The translations under genes were made by a program, and so were the position numbers. The notes under the pieces were generated by a model. It was not told the origin of the DNA and ran no database searches. It saw only the letters and a program-made list of their open reading frames with translations. A DNA stretch of 64,000 bases from DVED01 sp963838375 (GTDB lineage: Bacteria > Cyanobacteriota > Cyanobacteriia > Cyanobacteriales > Geitlerinemataceae): positions 472,641-536,640 of the forward strand of contig CAWIQY010000006.1 in NCBI GenBank assembly GCA_963838375.1, in the 5' to 3' direction. Positions 8,130 to 17,836 of this stretch are shown piece by piece; the stretch's first letter is position 1, and every line of letters starts with the position of its first letter.

Positions 8130-10155
8130 ATGACTTCCATCGATAAAATTATCCAAAAAGAACCCAATCCATTTGATACCGAAACCTTTTGGTCGGGTAA
8201 TTTTTGGCAAGAAGAACAGAATCCCGATCTGACCGTTCACTCGATCCATTATGAGGCGATCGCCGAAATCGAAAAACTCCTCGATCGAATTGCCGAAGAT
8301 CATCGCACCCGAACTTTGATGTTAGAAGGAGAAACGGGTTCGGGAAAAACTTATCTTCTCGGTCGCATCCAACGAACGTTTAAGTCCAAAGCTTTTTTTG
8401 TTTATATCGAACCTTTTACCGCCAGTGATTATATTTGGCGGCACATTCTTCGCTACACGGTCGATAGTTTACTAGAAGTTCCTGAAGGTGAAAAAGAGTC
8501 GCAACTGATTAAATGGTTGCAGGGACTATCAGAGTTCAAAAACCGGAGTTTCTTGGACTGGTTGCGAGGAGAACGTCAGGTTTTTATCCGTAAGCTATTA
8601 GAGGTATATCCAACGGGAATTTACAATGCTCAAGAGTTTTTTGGAGTGTTGTACGATCTCACCGAACCTAGACTCACAAATCTGGCTTGTGAATGGCTGC
8701 GCGGCGACGATCTCGATGAAGAGTTATTGAGAAAAATAGGGGTGCAAAATTCCATCGAATCTGAAGATGCAGCACAAAAAATGCTGTCGAATTTTGGTCG
8801 AATTGCTGCTGCCACTCAGCCGATCGTTTTGTGTTTCGACCAACTCGATAATATTGCCCGTCAGAGTGATGGAACGATCGATCTTCCCACATTATTTAGT
8901 GTGAATTCGATCGTTCATACTCAAAAGTTGAAAAACTTTTTGGTGATGATTAGTATTATCACCGATACTTGGAAACAAAATGCCCCCCGAGTTCAATCTA
9001 CCGATCGAGATAGAATCGATTCGATCGTCCAACTCAAACAAATTAATTTAGACCAAGCAGAAGCCCTCTGGGCGAGTCGTTTGTATCTGCTACACCGACA
9101 AACCCATCCCCAACCTACATCCCCCATTTATCCCCTAACTCGCCAACATCTCGAAGCCAAATTTCCCGGCGGAAAAACGCGACCTCGCAACACGTTAATT
9201 CTGGGAAAGCAGTTGATGCAAGCCGCCAAAATGGGGAGTCTTCAAGAGGCGATCGAAACCGTCTATCCCCCAGTTCCCGCACCTCAAATCGTTTCGGAAG
9301 ATACCGGACTTTTGGCGGCTTTTAAACTCGTTTGGTTGCGAAAATTCAACCAAACTCAACAGCGCGTCACTCGTATTCGTCAGTATGCCACGCCCGAACT
9401 GATCCAAATGTTAGCCGAAGCAATGTCGGCGGTGAGATCGATCCAAGTTCAACCTCGACTTTTTGCCCAGTCGAACTTATGCCAGTTATTCATTTAGCTA
9501 TCAGCTTCCCGGTCAATCCGATCGCATTGGAATTGTGTGGACAGAAGACCTGAATCTGGTAAAATTATATAATATTCTCAAAGTTTGTGAAGAAGCGATC
9601 GAGCAAAACTTATGCCAAACCCTTCAACTGATTCGATCGGAAGGAATTGGCACCCCGGCGAATCAAGGCTATAAACTCTATCAACAAATCTTTACAAATT
9701 CTCCCCACGATCGCTTCAATCCCGATCTCACTTCCGTCTGCTATCTCGTCACCTATCACAATCTCGTCAACGATGCACTTTCTGGAGAATTAGCCATCGG
9801 CGAACATACCCCAGATCTCCCACAATTAGAAACCTTGGTTCGAGAATCACAAGTCTTGAAAAATTGTTCGCTACTGCAAAAATTAAATATTTTTGACTGG
9901 GAAGCACCGGAGATCGAGCCAGAAGCCTTAGAATTGAACTGGACAGCCGTTGAAGAATTTTTGACTAGTCGAGTCATCGACCAACAGTGTATCGCCGTAC
10001 AACGTCTTGTACAAGAGTCGATCGGTCAGTTTTCTCATCTGGATGAAGCACAAATTAGAGAGAGAATTCAGCACCTTTGTCAATCCCAAACACAAATCCA
10101 AATTCTCGATCCTCAAGTGAGTTGGGAAGAGCAAATCGTTTATTCAGTTGAGTGA
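8130..10155 (+). pseudogene. large P-loop ATPase (Orc/BrxD-like layout) interrupted by one frameshift
   Basis: The ATG at 8130 opens a protein with Walker A GETGSGKT at residues 67-74 and a Walker B-like PIVLCFDQLDN (231-241). Between them is a helical insert containing CEWLRGDDLDEELLRKIGV. That arrangement resembles the Orc-like ATPases of the BrxD/DUF2791 type, as far as I can judge by eye. The frame runs into a stop at 9497. A second frame carries on smoothly (RTYASYSFSYQLPGQSDR, IGIVWTEDLNLVKLYNIL) to 10155. The switch is at about 9460-9470, next to a five-T run: removing one T joins the frames as PRLLPSRTYASYS. The intact protein would have about 675 residues. This may be a sequencing indel or a real mutation. 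It pairs with the winged-helix gene upstream. Confidence 0.75.
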
Positions 10156-10221
10156 ATGTATCCCAAATTACAAATTTCCTGAAAACAGCTAACAACACCC
10201 ATGTAAATTGTAGGACAACCT

Positions 10222-10740
10222 ATGTACATCTGGAAATTCATCATACTCCTGCTAACGGTATCCTATGGCGCCGCCCTCAGTGCCGAGACATTCGGTCCCT
10301 TACAACCCCTCACCTTCTCGAAACTCAAGCCGGAAGACACGCTGATTGTCCGTTTAGACAGTGGGGGATGCTTTGGCGGGCAGACGCACGAACTTACCTT
10401 TAGTCAAGCCTCAGAGCTAACGGTGTCTGTTGTAGAGTTGTTCCAGAAGGCTGCCCGTGACGGAGTTGCCATCCCACAGACCAGTCGAGTACACTTGGGC
10501 ACGCTGGCCCTCTCGAGTTCTGATGTCGATGGACTCGACAGGCTGATGAAGTTCTATCGTTCCTGGCGCATCGGTGGCGGGTGTACCATAGTTAACCACA
10601 TCACATTCACTCAGCAGTCGGATGGCGAGACGGTAGCCACCCAACAGATTGAGGACGACTCTTGTCGGACATTCGAGATGAATGATCTCACCACGTTTTC
10701 AGAGCTGATTAGTAGATTGGAGCCCCTAGAGCAATTGTAA
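10222..10740 (+). CDS. small secreted protein, unknown function
   Basis: The 172-residue product starts with a signal peptide (KFIILLLTVSYGAALSA, likely cleavage near residue 21). The mature part has three cysteines (in GGCFGG, GGCTIV and DDSCRTF) that could form disulfides. No family was recognised. Codon use looks more even and less HIP1-rich than in the neighbours, which hints at transfer but was not measured. It lies 66 bp after the ATPase gene on the same strand. Confidence 0.6.
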   Translation: MYIWKFIILLLTVSYGAALSAETFGPLQPLTFSKLKPEDTLIVRLDSGGCFGGQTHELTFSQASELTVSVVELFQKAARDGVAIPQTSRVHLGTLALSSSDVDGLDRLMKFYRSWRIGGGCTIVNHITFTQQSDGETVATQQIEDDSCRTFEMNDLTTFSELISRLEPLEQL

Positions 10741-10858
10741 TAATCTCAATAAAATCTTCTTGTTAAACAGGCAAGAAATTCGCAATCAACAATCAACGAT
10801 TAACCACTAACTCCCATAAGCTAGAACCGATCGTGCTTTGGACGATAATGTTCCGCGA

Positions 10859-11911
10859 TCAATCGAAAAGTACCGATCCAATAGAAACTGGAGTCGGACA
10901 GTGTTTAGTAATATATTCCCCGGCACGTCGATCGATCGTTTCCGCAATTTCCGCATACACCCGTTGCGTCCAATTCGTCCCCGTTGCAGCATCCAACTGG
11001 CGTAAGTTCTGCAACGCATCTTCTGCCGTAGAACAAGCAAAAATCGCCCCAATCGTGGCAGTGGGAACACCTAAATTCGCACAATGAGCGGTCAAAATTT
11101 CCAAACGTCCATCGGCGAAGTGGTGATGAGTGTGAAAGATGCCGCCTGCCAACTTAACAAGCTTACCGTGATACCCCAAAAGAACGATCGATTTAACCTG
11201 TTGTAACCCCGCTTCTACCAACAACGGACCGATCCAATTTGCCATTTTCACCAATCGTCCCGCCTCGACACCCATTTGTCGTGCCAAATCCATGCCATTT
11301 TCGCCGATACAGAAGACTAATGTCTCGAATTGACGGGCTTTAATCCGCACCTCTTCCTGATAAATCTCCAACTGTTCCGGGGCGCTGAGGGGTTGGGAAA
11401 TCCCGGTGGTTCCCAGTAGCGACAATCCCTCCACAATGCCGAACGCGGCGTTGGAAGTTCGCAGCGCTAACGATCGCCCCTCTGGTAAAATAATCGTCAC
11501 CCGGATGCGATCGTCGGCTTCGAGATATCGCGCCAAATTCTCCCGAAACAGTTGCTTGGCGTAGGCATAAATCGCCGCTTCTCCCGTTGCTGCATTGTGT
11601 CCCAAACCTTCTCCACCGATTAACGTAATGGATTCGGGGGTGGAACCTTCGACATCAAATTCTACCATCGCCCAAATTGGCGTATTTCGAGTCAAGTCTA
11701 AATTATCCCCCGGATCGCTAGTCGCGATCGCCAGCGCCACACCGGGCTTCAACTTTGCCACCCCCTCAATCTCAATGTCTACTGTTTCCGCCGGATTGAC
11801 TAAATCGATGGCAACGGTAGACTCATCAAATTTCTCTTGCAGATGTCGCAACGCCGCAACGGCTGCCGCGCAAGCAAAGACGGGAAGTGTATATCCAGAA
11901 CGAGGAGGCAT
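10859..11911 (-). CDS. cbiD: cobalt-precorrin-5B C1-methyltransferase CbiD
   Basis: The 350-residue protein starts with SGYTLPVFACAAAVAAL, matching the N-terminus of CbiD. It continues with the conserved TSDPGDNLDLTRNTPIWAMV region and IGGEGLGH. In the C-terminal half, CIGENGMDLARQMG, GYHGKLVKLAGGIFHTHHH and CANLGVPTA are present. CbiD uses S-adenosylmethionine to methylate C1 of cobalt-precorrin-5B in the anaerobic (cobalt-early) cobalamin route, which cyanobacteria use to make pseudocobalamin. Length and motifs look complete. No other cobalamin genes are in the window, and no cobalamin riboswitch was seen upstream. Confidence 0.93.
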   Translation of the reverse strand: MPPRSGYTLPVFACAAAVAALRHLQEKFDESTVAIDLVNPAETVDIEIEGVAKLKPGVALAIATSDPGDNLDLTRNTPIWAMVEFDVEGSTPESITLIGGEGLGHNAATGEAAIYAYAKQLFRENLARYLEADDRIRVTIILPEGRSLALRTSNAAFGIVEGLSLLGTTGISQPLSAPEQLEIYQEEVRIKARQFETLVFCIGENGMDLARQMGVEAGRLVKMANWIGPLLVEAGLQQVKSIVLLGYHGKLVKLAGGIFHTHHHFADGRLEILTAHCANLGVPTATIGAIFACSTAEDALQNLRQLDAATGTNWTQRVYAEIAETIDRRAGEYITKHCPTPVSIGSVLFD

Positions 11912-11964
11912 TGAAATAGGTAATGGGTAATGGTTTCAACTAGCCACGAATAACGAACTACTAT

Positions 11965-13435
11965 TTACCACCCTTTCACCGGACTAATTTCTACAACCCC
12001 TTTGGGGGTAAAGACGACCTTAAATTGAGCAACGGGTTGTCGTTGAATTTCGCCTTCTGCCTCAACTAAAGCGTCTTCACCCTGGCGTAATTCGGATAAA
12101 GGCGTTTCGCCACCATAATCATAAGCCGGTTGGTTGATCGGTTCATATCTAACGATCGACCCCTCTTCAGTCACATCCACCTCAAATTCTAACTCCCGAT
12201 CGAAAATCGGTTCGGTTTTCCATGCCTCATAAATTCGATCTCGCGTTTCTTCAGCCAAGCGATTGACCTGGGAACCATCCGTAATTTCCGGCGGCGGACT
12301 GGGTTTGCCGGGATATCCCTTCCATGGACTCACCTCCAATGCCCCATTATTTTTGAACACCACTCGAAACTCAGCTTGAGACTCAGCCGTGGCAGAACCG
12401 CCTTCAGTGGGAATGTAGCGCAGTCCGGTTAAGGGCGTTTCCCCTTGGTAATCCTTCGCGGCTTGGTTTTCCGGCTTGTATCCGATGATGGAACCATCTT
12501 GTCCGACATTAACTCGGTACGTCAAATCCGCATCCGCTGTGGCGGGCATCGGTTTCTTGGCGAATTTCTTGTCGGAGGTACTGTCCCAACGTATTCAATT
12601 GGGTGGGGTCGGTAATTTCTTCCGGGGTTCCTAGGGTTTTGGGTAAATTGTCTGCGGATTCGGGTTTCTCTGAAGCAGGAGATGCCGGGGTTCGATCTTC
12701 AGAAGGCGAGGCTTCAGGGGAAGGCGAGGGAGACTGGGAATTGACCACCGGTTCGGCGGGAGAAGTCGAGGTGGGGGGTTCTCCGGTTCCCGCTTCGGCT
12801 TGGGTTCCTGCCACGGATTCGCCATTGGCTGACTGGGTTACAGGTTCTTCCGGACGGCGAATTTCTTTGGGAATGGGGAGAAAAGACAGCACCAGCGCCG
12901 CCGCCGCTAAGCTAGATACCCCTAAGATAGCAGGTGCCGCTCTTTGAACCAGGGGTTGTCCGGTGTTGGCATATTTGCGCGGAATCGGCTGCAATCCCAA
13001 AGACCAATCGGGGAGGGCGCAACTGTCTTCTAAAAACTGGTCGATGGCTTCTACGAGGTCGAACAGCTGTACGGAGTTCAAATCCAGATGTCTGGGGGTT
13101 CCGCCCAGGGAGGTTCCTTCTGGATCGGTCATTGCCGTCAAACGGTGCAAATTCTTCTCAATGGGAGCAATTTGGATTAATTCTGGGGGACTGCCGGGGG
13201 AAGGTGGGACGCGCACGCCGCTCAAGATTTCCTGGGTATACCGACTGACCACTCTGACTAAGCTTTCTAGGAAATTTCGATCGCCGCCGATGGGTTGGGG
13301 ATACCCTTGGAGATGGCATTCGGCATTGATCAAAACGGATAAAACAGACGAGTTGGAACGATCGGAGTTGGCTTCGTTCAACCCTTCTAAAATTAACGTG
13401 CAATTCGGCAAACTGTACTTGCGTCGCATGACCAT
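11965..13435 (-). pseudogene. DUF4335 domain-containing protein gene with a frameshift
   Basis: The first frame (from 13435) encodes a DUF4335-type N-terminus (RKYSLPNCTLILEGL), then a membrane-spanning segment (ILGVSSLAAAALVLSFLP) and a Pro/Ser/Glu-rich linker ending in LGQYLRQEIRQ. It then loses the frame near 12553-12560 and stops at 12509. The next frame continues the same domain (KPMPATADADLTYRVNV) to 11965 and contains two similar modules, each with a GETPL and an EISP or EVSP motif. Skipping one base joins the two into about 489 residues, the expected size for the family. The gene lies 5 bp after DUF3038, its usual cyanobacterial partner. The break may be an assembly error. An alternative is that the second part starts separately at its own ATG (12549). 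Confidence 0.75.
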
Positions 13436-13440
13436 AAAAC

Positions 13441-14043
13441 TTAAACCTCTCCGTCAAACAAACTGACCCATAACCGCTGCGCTCCAGACGTTCCCGTACA
13501 GAATAGCAGTTGCGCTAACAACTTCATCCCCAGTTCGTTGAGCTTTTCGTCTGTACTGTAGGCGATGACACCCGACCTGCGGGGATTCATCCGCGATCGA
13601 AAGTGTTTGCGAAATCGCTCCAAATAATAAGCCAGGTGAGGATTCTGAGCAATTTCCGATTGTGTTTGTTGCAATTTATCGTACTCTTGAAGAAGTTGGC
13701 GAATGGGAACTGTCCACCGACGGGCAAGCTGACAGGCGATCGTCACCAGGGCTTTGGCTTCTGCTTGGGTGAGGGGTCGGCGCTGGCTGAAACGCCGCCA
13801 GGGGTTCGTACTGCGCATCTGCCACAGAAGCACTCGATTTTTGATAATTCCCTGCAACTCCAGTTGCCGAGACAGTGCCAAGATATCTTCCGAACCCTTA
13901 AGGTTCAGGGCTTCCAGCGCTAAGAGAATCAGGTCGATTTGCATCCGAGTTCGGCGCGGACAGCCTTCGGTGGCGATCGGGATATCTGGAAGACCGCTCA
14001 AAATGATAGGTTTAGACTGGTCAGTGGAAATAGTTGACACCAT
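13441..14043 (-). CDS. DUF3038 domain-containing protein
   Basis: This 200-residue, mainly helical protein has the features of the cyanobacteria-restricted DUF3038 family: CPRRTRMQIDLILLALEAL (residues 28-46), WRRFSQRRPLTQAEAKAL, and a C-terminal DEKLNELGMKLLAQLLFCTG stretch. It is directly followed (5 bp) by the DUF4335 gene on the same strand, so the two form an operon. Function is unknown. It diverges from apt, and 14044-14260 should contain both promoters. Confidence 0.88.
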   Translation of the reverse strand: MVSTISTDQSKPIILSGLPDIPIATEGCPRRTRMQIDLILLALEALNLKGSEDILALSRQLELQGIIKNRVLLWQMRSTNPWRRFSQRRPLTQAEAKALVTIACQLARRWTVPIRQLLQEYDKLQQTQSEIAQNPHLAYYLERFRKHFRSRMNPRRSGVIAYSTDEKLNELGMKLLAQLLFCTGTSGAQRLWVSLFDGEV

Positions 14044-14260
14044 TACGCAAACTTAAAAATAAGGCTTGAGAGTGGGGATAGCAAGGTAGACAGGGGATTC
14101 TCGTCCCCGTCGTGTTAAGCGTGGAGTCTCCTGCCACTCACTCATGGTTAACACTCACAATTAACAGTGTAGGATTTTTAGAGCCTTCCTTGGGAATTGT
14201 CTAGGGACACTCTCCATTTTGGCTCTTCCCACCGGATACTCATGTTACTCGTACTTCAGT

Positions 14261-14773
14261 ATGGATCTCAAATCTTTAATTCGCGATATCCCAGATTTTC
14301 CCAAACCGGGTATTATGTTTCGAGACATTACCACGTTGTTGAAACATTCTGAAGGTTTGCGCTATGCCCTGGATTTGATGGGTACGCGCTGTGCAGACTT
14401 CGCTCCGGACTATATCTTGGGGATGGAATCTCGGGGATTTTTGTTTGGCGTGCCGTTGGCGTATCAGTTGCGGGCGGGTTTCATTCCGGTGCGCAAACCC
14501 GGAAAACTTCCTGCTGCCGTACATAGTGTTGAGTACGATCTCGAATACGGTACCGATTGCTTAGAGATTCACCAAGATGCGATCGCGCCCGGAAGTCGGG
14601 TATTAATCGTGGATGATTTGATTGCTACAGGCGGAACGGCAAGCGCTACAGCTCGATTGGTACAGCAACTGGGCGGCGAATTGGTTGGGTTTGGGTTTAT
14701 CGTAGAATTGCGGGAGTTGAATGGACGAAACCAACTTCCAGAGGTGCCGATCGTATCCCTGGTTGAGTATTAA
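14261..14773 (+). CDS. apt: adenine phosphoribosyltransferase
   Basis: The ATG at 14261 gives MDLKSLIRDIPDFPKPGI, the normal Apt N-terminus; an in-frame TTG 42 bp upstream is not needed. The 170-residue enzyme carries FRDITTLL, GMESRGFLFG and the PRPP-binding loop VLIVDDLIATGGTA (about residues 122-135). It converts adenine and PRPP to AMP in purine salvage. Length and motifs are complete. The gene is a single unit, with the ABC permease about 100 bp downstream after a dispersed repeat. Confidence 0.95.
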   Translation: MDLKSLIRDIPDFPKPGIMFRDITTLLKHSEGLRYALDLMGTRCADFAPDYILGMESRGFLFGVPLAYQLRAGFIPVRKPGKLPAAVHSVEYDLEYGTDCLEIHQDAIAPGSRVLIVDDLIATGGTASATARLVQQLGGELVGFGFIVELRELNGRNQLPEVPIVSLVEY

Positions 14774-14827
14774 ATTTTGTCTTTGGTGTTTGGGGTTGGG
14801 TGTTTGTGATTGGCGACTAACCTAATC

Positions 14828-14858
14828 GGTGCGTTTCGTACCTCAACACACCCTACCC
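14828..14858. repeat. dispersed GGTGCGTTT...ACACCCTACC repeat, copy 2
   Basis: Same orientation and near-identical sequence as copy 1 at 8084. It ends 17 bp before the permease start codon. Confidence 0.7.
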
Positions 14859-14875
14859 ACTATCAACTATCATTT

Positions 14876-15931
14876 ATGACTTCTACTAGAGAGACTCCCC
14901 CACGTTCAAAATGGAATAAAGTTGTCGATCGGGCGATCGAAGTTTTGTCTGGCGATACCTTTGCGTATATTCTCAAACGGCTGTTACAAGCCATTCCCAC
15001 ACTATTTTTGGCTTCGATTCTCTGTTTTACGATCGTTCAGCTTGCACCGGGCGATTATTTAAGCCAAGCCGAACTTAGACCGGAAATTTCTCAAGAAACC
15101 CTCGACCAAATGCGACAGCAGTTTGCGTTAGATCGACCGATTTGGGAACAGTATTGGCGCTGGCTCTCTCAGGTTTTACAAGGAAATTTTGGGAAAAGCT
15201 TTACCGGACAATCGGTTGCAGCTTTGTTGTGGGAACGGGTTCCAGCAACGCTACTCCTGGCCATTTCTTCATTAGTCATTACTTGGGCGATCGCGATTCC
15301 TTTAGGACTGGTCGGTGCACTGGCTCAAAATAAAACAGTAGATAAGGTTTTGCGCGTTATTAGTTATGGGGGACAAGGTTTTCCTAGCTTTATTACAGCG
15401 CTGTTACTCCTGATTTTAGCGCAAAATATTTCTCCATGGTTACCCGTTGGTAATATGACCAGTGTTTTTCACACTGACTTGTCTTTTTTGGGTCGAATTC
15501 TAGATATTGGCTGGCACATGATTTTACCAACGATCGCCCTAAGTATTACCAGCTTTGCCGGACTGCAACGGATTACTCGGGGACAATTACTCGATGTGCT
15601 GCGACAAGACTATATTCGCACCGCCAGAGCCAAAGGATTGCCCGAAAATCGCGTCATTTACGTTCACGCACTCCGCAATGCGATGAATCCATTAATTACG
15701 ATTCTTGGGTTTGAATTTTCGAGCTTGCTAAGTGGTGCATTTATTGCCGAAATTTTCTTCAATTGGCCCGGACTGGGAAAACTTATTTTACAAGCTGTTC
15801 AGTCCCAAGATTTATATTTAGTGATGGCAAGTTTAATGATGGGTGCAGTCATGCTAATTATGGGCAATCTGTTAGCCGATTTGTTACTCAAATTTGTCGA
15901 TCCTCGAATTCAGTTAGATGATTTACAGTAA
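14876..15931 (+). CDS. DppB/OppB-type ABC transporter permease
   Basis: The ATG at 14876 opens a 351-residue permease; upstream codons belong to the repeat. A hydrophilic N-terminus is followed by a first helix (ILKRLLQAIPTLFLASILCF) and the APGDY motif typical of DppB. The region QQFALDRPIWEQYWRWLSQVLQGNFGKSF is also DppB-like. The EAA loop is present (RTARAKGLPENRVIYVHALRNA), with six predicted helices. It would form half of the membrane channel of a peptide or nickel uptake system. No binding protein, second permease or ATPase gene lies next to it, so the partners are elsewhere, as is common in cyanobacteria. Substrate unknown. Confidence 0.9.
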   Translation: MTSTRETPPRSKWNKVVDRAIEVLSGDTFAYILKRLLQAIPTLFLASILCFTIVQLAPGDYLSQAELRPEISQETLDQMRQQFALDRPIWEQYWRWLSQVLQGNFGKSFTGQSVAALLWERVPATLLLAISSLVITWAIAIPLGLVGALAQNKTVDKVLRVISYGGQGFPSFITALLLLILAQNISPWLPVGNMTSVFHTDLSFLGRILDIGWHMILPTIALSITSFAGLQRITRGQLLDVLRQDYIRTARAKGLPENRVIYVHALRNAMNPLITILGFEFSSLLSGAFIAEIFFNWPGLGKLILQAVQSQDLYLVMASLMMGAVMLIMGNLLADLLLKFVDPRIQLDDLQ

Positions 15932-15948
15932 AAACTGGGTGTTGCCTT

Positions 15949-16227
15949 ATGCAGATGTATTATATTATTCGATCGAAGGTTGATGGAAAATATCTAGCCG
16001 CTCGTCCAGATCCAGATTCTACTTCTAGCTATTTATTACTATTTCCCGAAAATTTTGATGCGCTCAGCTATCTGAATAAGTATGCAGGAGAGTTAAAAGA
16101 TAAGCTGGGGGTTGAAGCAATCGATCGAACTCAAATCAAAGCTGTGCTTCAACGTTGGGGATTTATCGGCATTGGCATGGTTAACGATCCCCTAGTACCG
16201 AGTATTGAATTTTTAATTCAGAAATAA
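15949..16227 (+). CDS. conserved small cyanobacterial protein, unknown function
   Basis: The 92-residue product begins MQMYYIIRSKVDGKYLAAR. Its middle (LLLFPENFDALSYLNKYA) suggests a small soluble alpha/beta fold. It starts 17 bp after the permease and is probably co-transcribed with it. An ATG six bases further in could be the true start. No catalytic motif was seen. Confidence 0.7.
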   Translation: MQMYYIIRSKVDGKYLAARPDPDSTSSYLLLFPENFDALSYLNKYAGELKDKLGVEAIDRTQIKAVLQRWGFIGIGMVNDPLVPSIEFLIQK

Positions 16228-16267
16228 CGCTCGCTTTATTTTTTCTATCTCAATCTTTTCTATTTCA

Positions 16268-16738
16268 ATGACACTGAAAATTGGCGATCGTGCACCCCAA
16301 TTTAGTTTGACTGACCATCGAGGTCATCTGGTTCATCTCTCCGACTTTCTCGGACAGCGTATCGTTCTCTACTTTTATCCTCGGGATAATACTCCCGGTT
16401 GCACCAAGGAAGCACAAGGGTTTCGGGACGCTTATTCCGAATATCAGTGCCACAATATTGCCATCTTGGGGATCAGTACAGATGATGCCAAATCCCATAC
16501 CAAGTTTGTGAAGAAGTACGACTTACCTTTTCCCTTACTTTGTGACGAAAATGCAACAGTCTCTACCGCTTATGAAAGTTATGGGTTAAAAAAGTTTATG
16601 GGCAAAGAATTTATGGGAATTTATCGATCGACGTTTGTCATTGACCCAAATGGTAAAATTGAGAAGATTTACCGTAAAGTTAAGCCAGACGCTCATGCCG
16701 ATCGAATTTTAGCCGATCTCGATGAGTTTCAGCCCTAG
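16268..16738 (+). CDS. bcp: peroxiredoxin of the Bcp/PrxQ group
   Basis: The 156-residue thioredoxin-fold protein has the peroxidatic cysteine at C45 in NTPGCTKEAQ, preceded by RIVLYFYPRD. The second cysteine found five residues later in many Bcp proteins is not present (Q50); other cysteines are C61 (EYQCHN) and one in LLCDENA, so disulfide partnering may differ. It reduces peroxides using thioredoxin-type donors and has no signal peptide, so it is cytoplasmic. A second, exported relative is encoded at 55765-56346. Confidence 0.92.
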   Translation: MTLKIGDRAPQFSLTDHRGHLVHLSDFLGQRIVLYFYPRDNTPGCTKEAQGFRDAYSEYQCHNIAILGISTDDAKSHTKFVKKYDLPFPLLCDENATVSTAYESYGLKKFMGKEFMGIYRSTFVIDPNGKIEKIYRKVKPDAHADRILADLDEFQP

Positions 16739-16766
16739 CTTGTTACTATTTTAAACTCGATTTTCT

Positions 16767-17225
16767 ATGGTTTCTCGTGCTTGGCAATTTTTCCAAACTG
16801 TCCTCGGAGTCATCTTTCGTCATCCCGTAACGGGAGTGACGATTGTCCCGATTTTACCCGATGGTCGAATTGTCTTGGTGCGGCGGCAAGATAATGGAGA
16901 ATGGGGTTTACCAGGAGGCATCGTTTCTTGGGGGGAAGAAGTGGCTTATGCGGCGAAACGAGAACTGACAGAAGAAACGGGATTAAATTTAGTTCAAATT
17001 CGTCGTTTGGTGGGTGTATATTCCGCACCCGATCGCGATCCCAGATTACACTCGATCGCTATTTTAATTGAAGCCGATGTAGAAGGAGATCTAGAAGTGT
17101 TAGATACTTTAGAAATCTCTGACGTGCAAGCATTCGATCGTGATAATTTACCCCAAGGAAAACTCAGTCACGATCACGATCGTCAGCTTAAAGATTACTT
17201 CGCCGGACACACTGTTTTAGCTTGA
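16767..17225 (+). CDS. Nudix hydrolase
   Basis: The 152-residue protein carries a complete Nudix box starting GGIVSWGEE (about residues 50-72) and ending RELTEETGL, with the REUXEE glutamates that bind metal. These enzymes hydrolyse nucleoside diphosphate-linked compounds; the substrate cannot be read from the sequence. It starts 28 bp after the peroxiredoxin and is followed, 41 bp on, by a second Nudix gene that is broken. The first 15 residues (VSRAWQFFQTVLGVIF) form a hydrophobic helix that may associate with membranes. Confidence 0.9.
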   Translation: MVSRAWQFFQTVLGVIFRHPVTGVTIVPILPDGRIVLVRRQDNGEWGLPGGIVSWGEEVAYAAKRELTEETGLNLVQIRRLVGVYSAPDRDPRLHSIAILIEADVEGDLEVLDTLEISDVQAFDRDNLPQGKLSHDHDRQLKDYFAGHTVLA

Positions 17226-17266
17226 TTGTCGATCGTGGATTCATCGCCCATCTATTCCCAAAAAAA

Positions 17267-17720
17267 ATGTCATCTCAAATCCATCACGTCGCCGTCGCCA
17301 TCTTGTATCGTCACGATCGCTTTCTCATGCAGCTTCGGGACAACATTCCCAACATCGTCTATCCCGGATTTTGGACATTTTTCGGCGGTCATATCGAACC
17401 GGAAGAAACGCCGGAAATCGCAGTCAAGCGAGAAATTCTGGAGGAAATTGGCTATGAAATGCCATCGGCTCGAATTATTTAACAAATATGAAACCGCCGA
17501 GTCAGTGCGCTACGTTTTTCACGCCCCTTTAACCGTAGAACTCGAAGAATTAGTTCTTAACGAAGGATGGGATATGGGTTTATGGACGATCGACGAAATT
17601 CGCCAAGGAAAACGGTATTCTAAAAACGCAAATCAAGTTCGACCGATCGGACCTCCCCATCAAAAAGTTTTGCTTGAGTTTATCAACAAAGTTTATAGCG
17701 GTTTGAAAATTGATGATTGA
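17267..17720 (+). pseudogene. second Nudix hydrolase gene with a frameshift
   Basis: From the ATG at 17267 the first 72 codons encode a Nudix N-terminus with a box starting GGHIEPEETPEIAVKREI and ending LEEIGYEM. The frame then reaches a stop at 17482. The remaining part (LFNKYETAESVRYVFHAP, ELVLNEGWDMGLWTIDEI, KVLLEFINKVYSGL) continues in the next frame to 17720. The break is at 17460-17480; one base removed restores about 150 residues. The catalytic residues are all before the break. The gene may be a true pseudogene or carry a sequencing indel. It is similar in kind to the gene upstream but not a close copy. Confidence 0.75.
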
Positions 17721-17836
17721 CAATCCTGGGTAATTGGTAATTGGATCGAGCATTCGCTCTTCCTGACGTTAGGCGCGGGTTTAGCCAAAAGCCTTGTTTC
17801 ATTCAAGAGATCGCTATCAAAACCCGCGCTGTTCCA

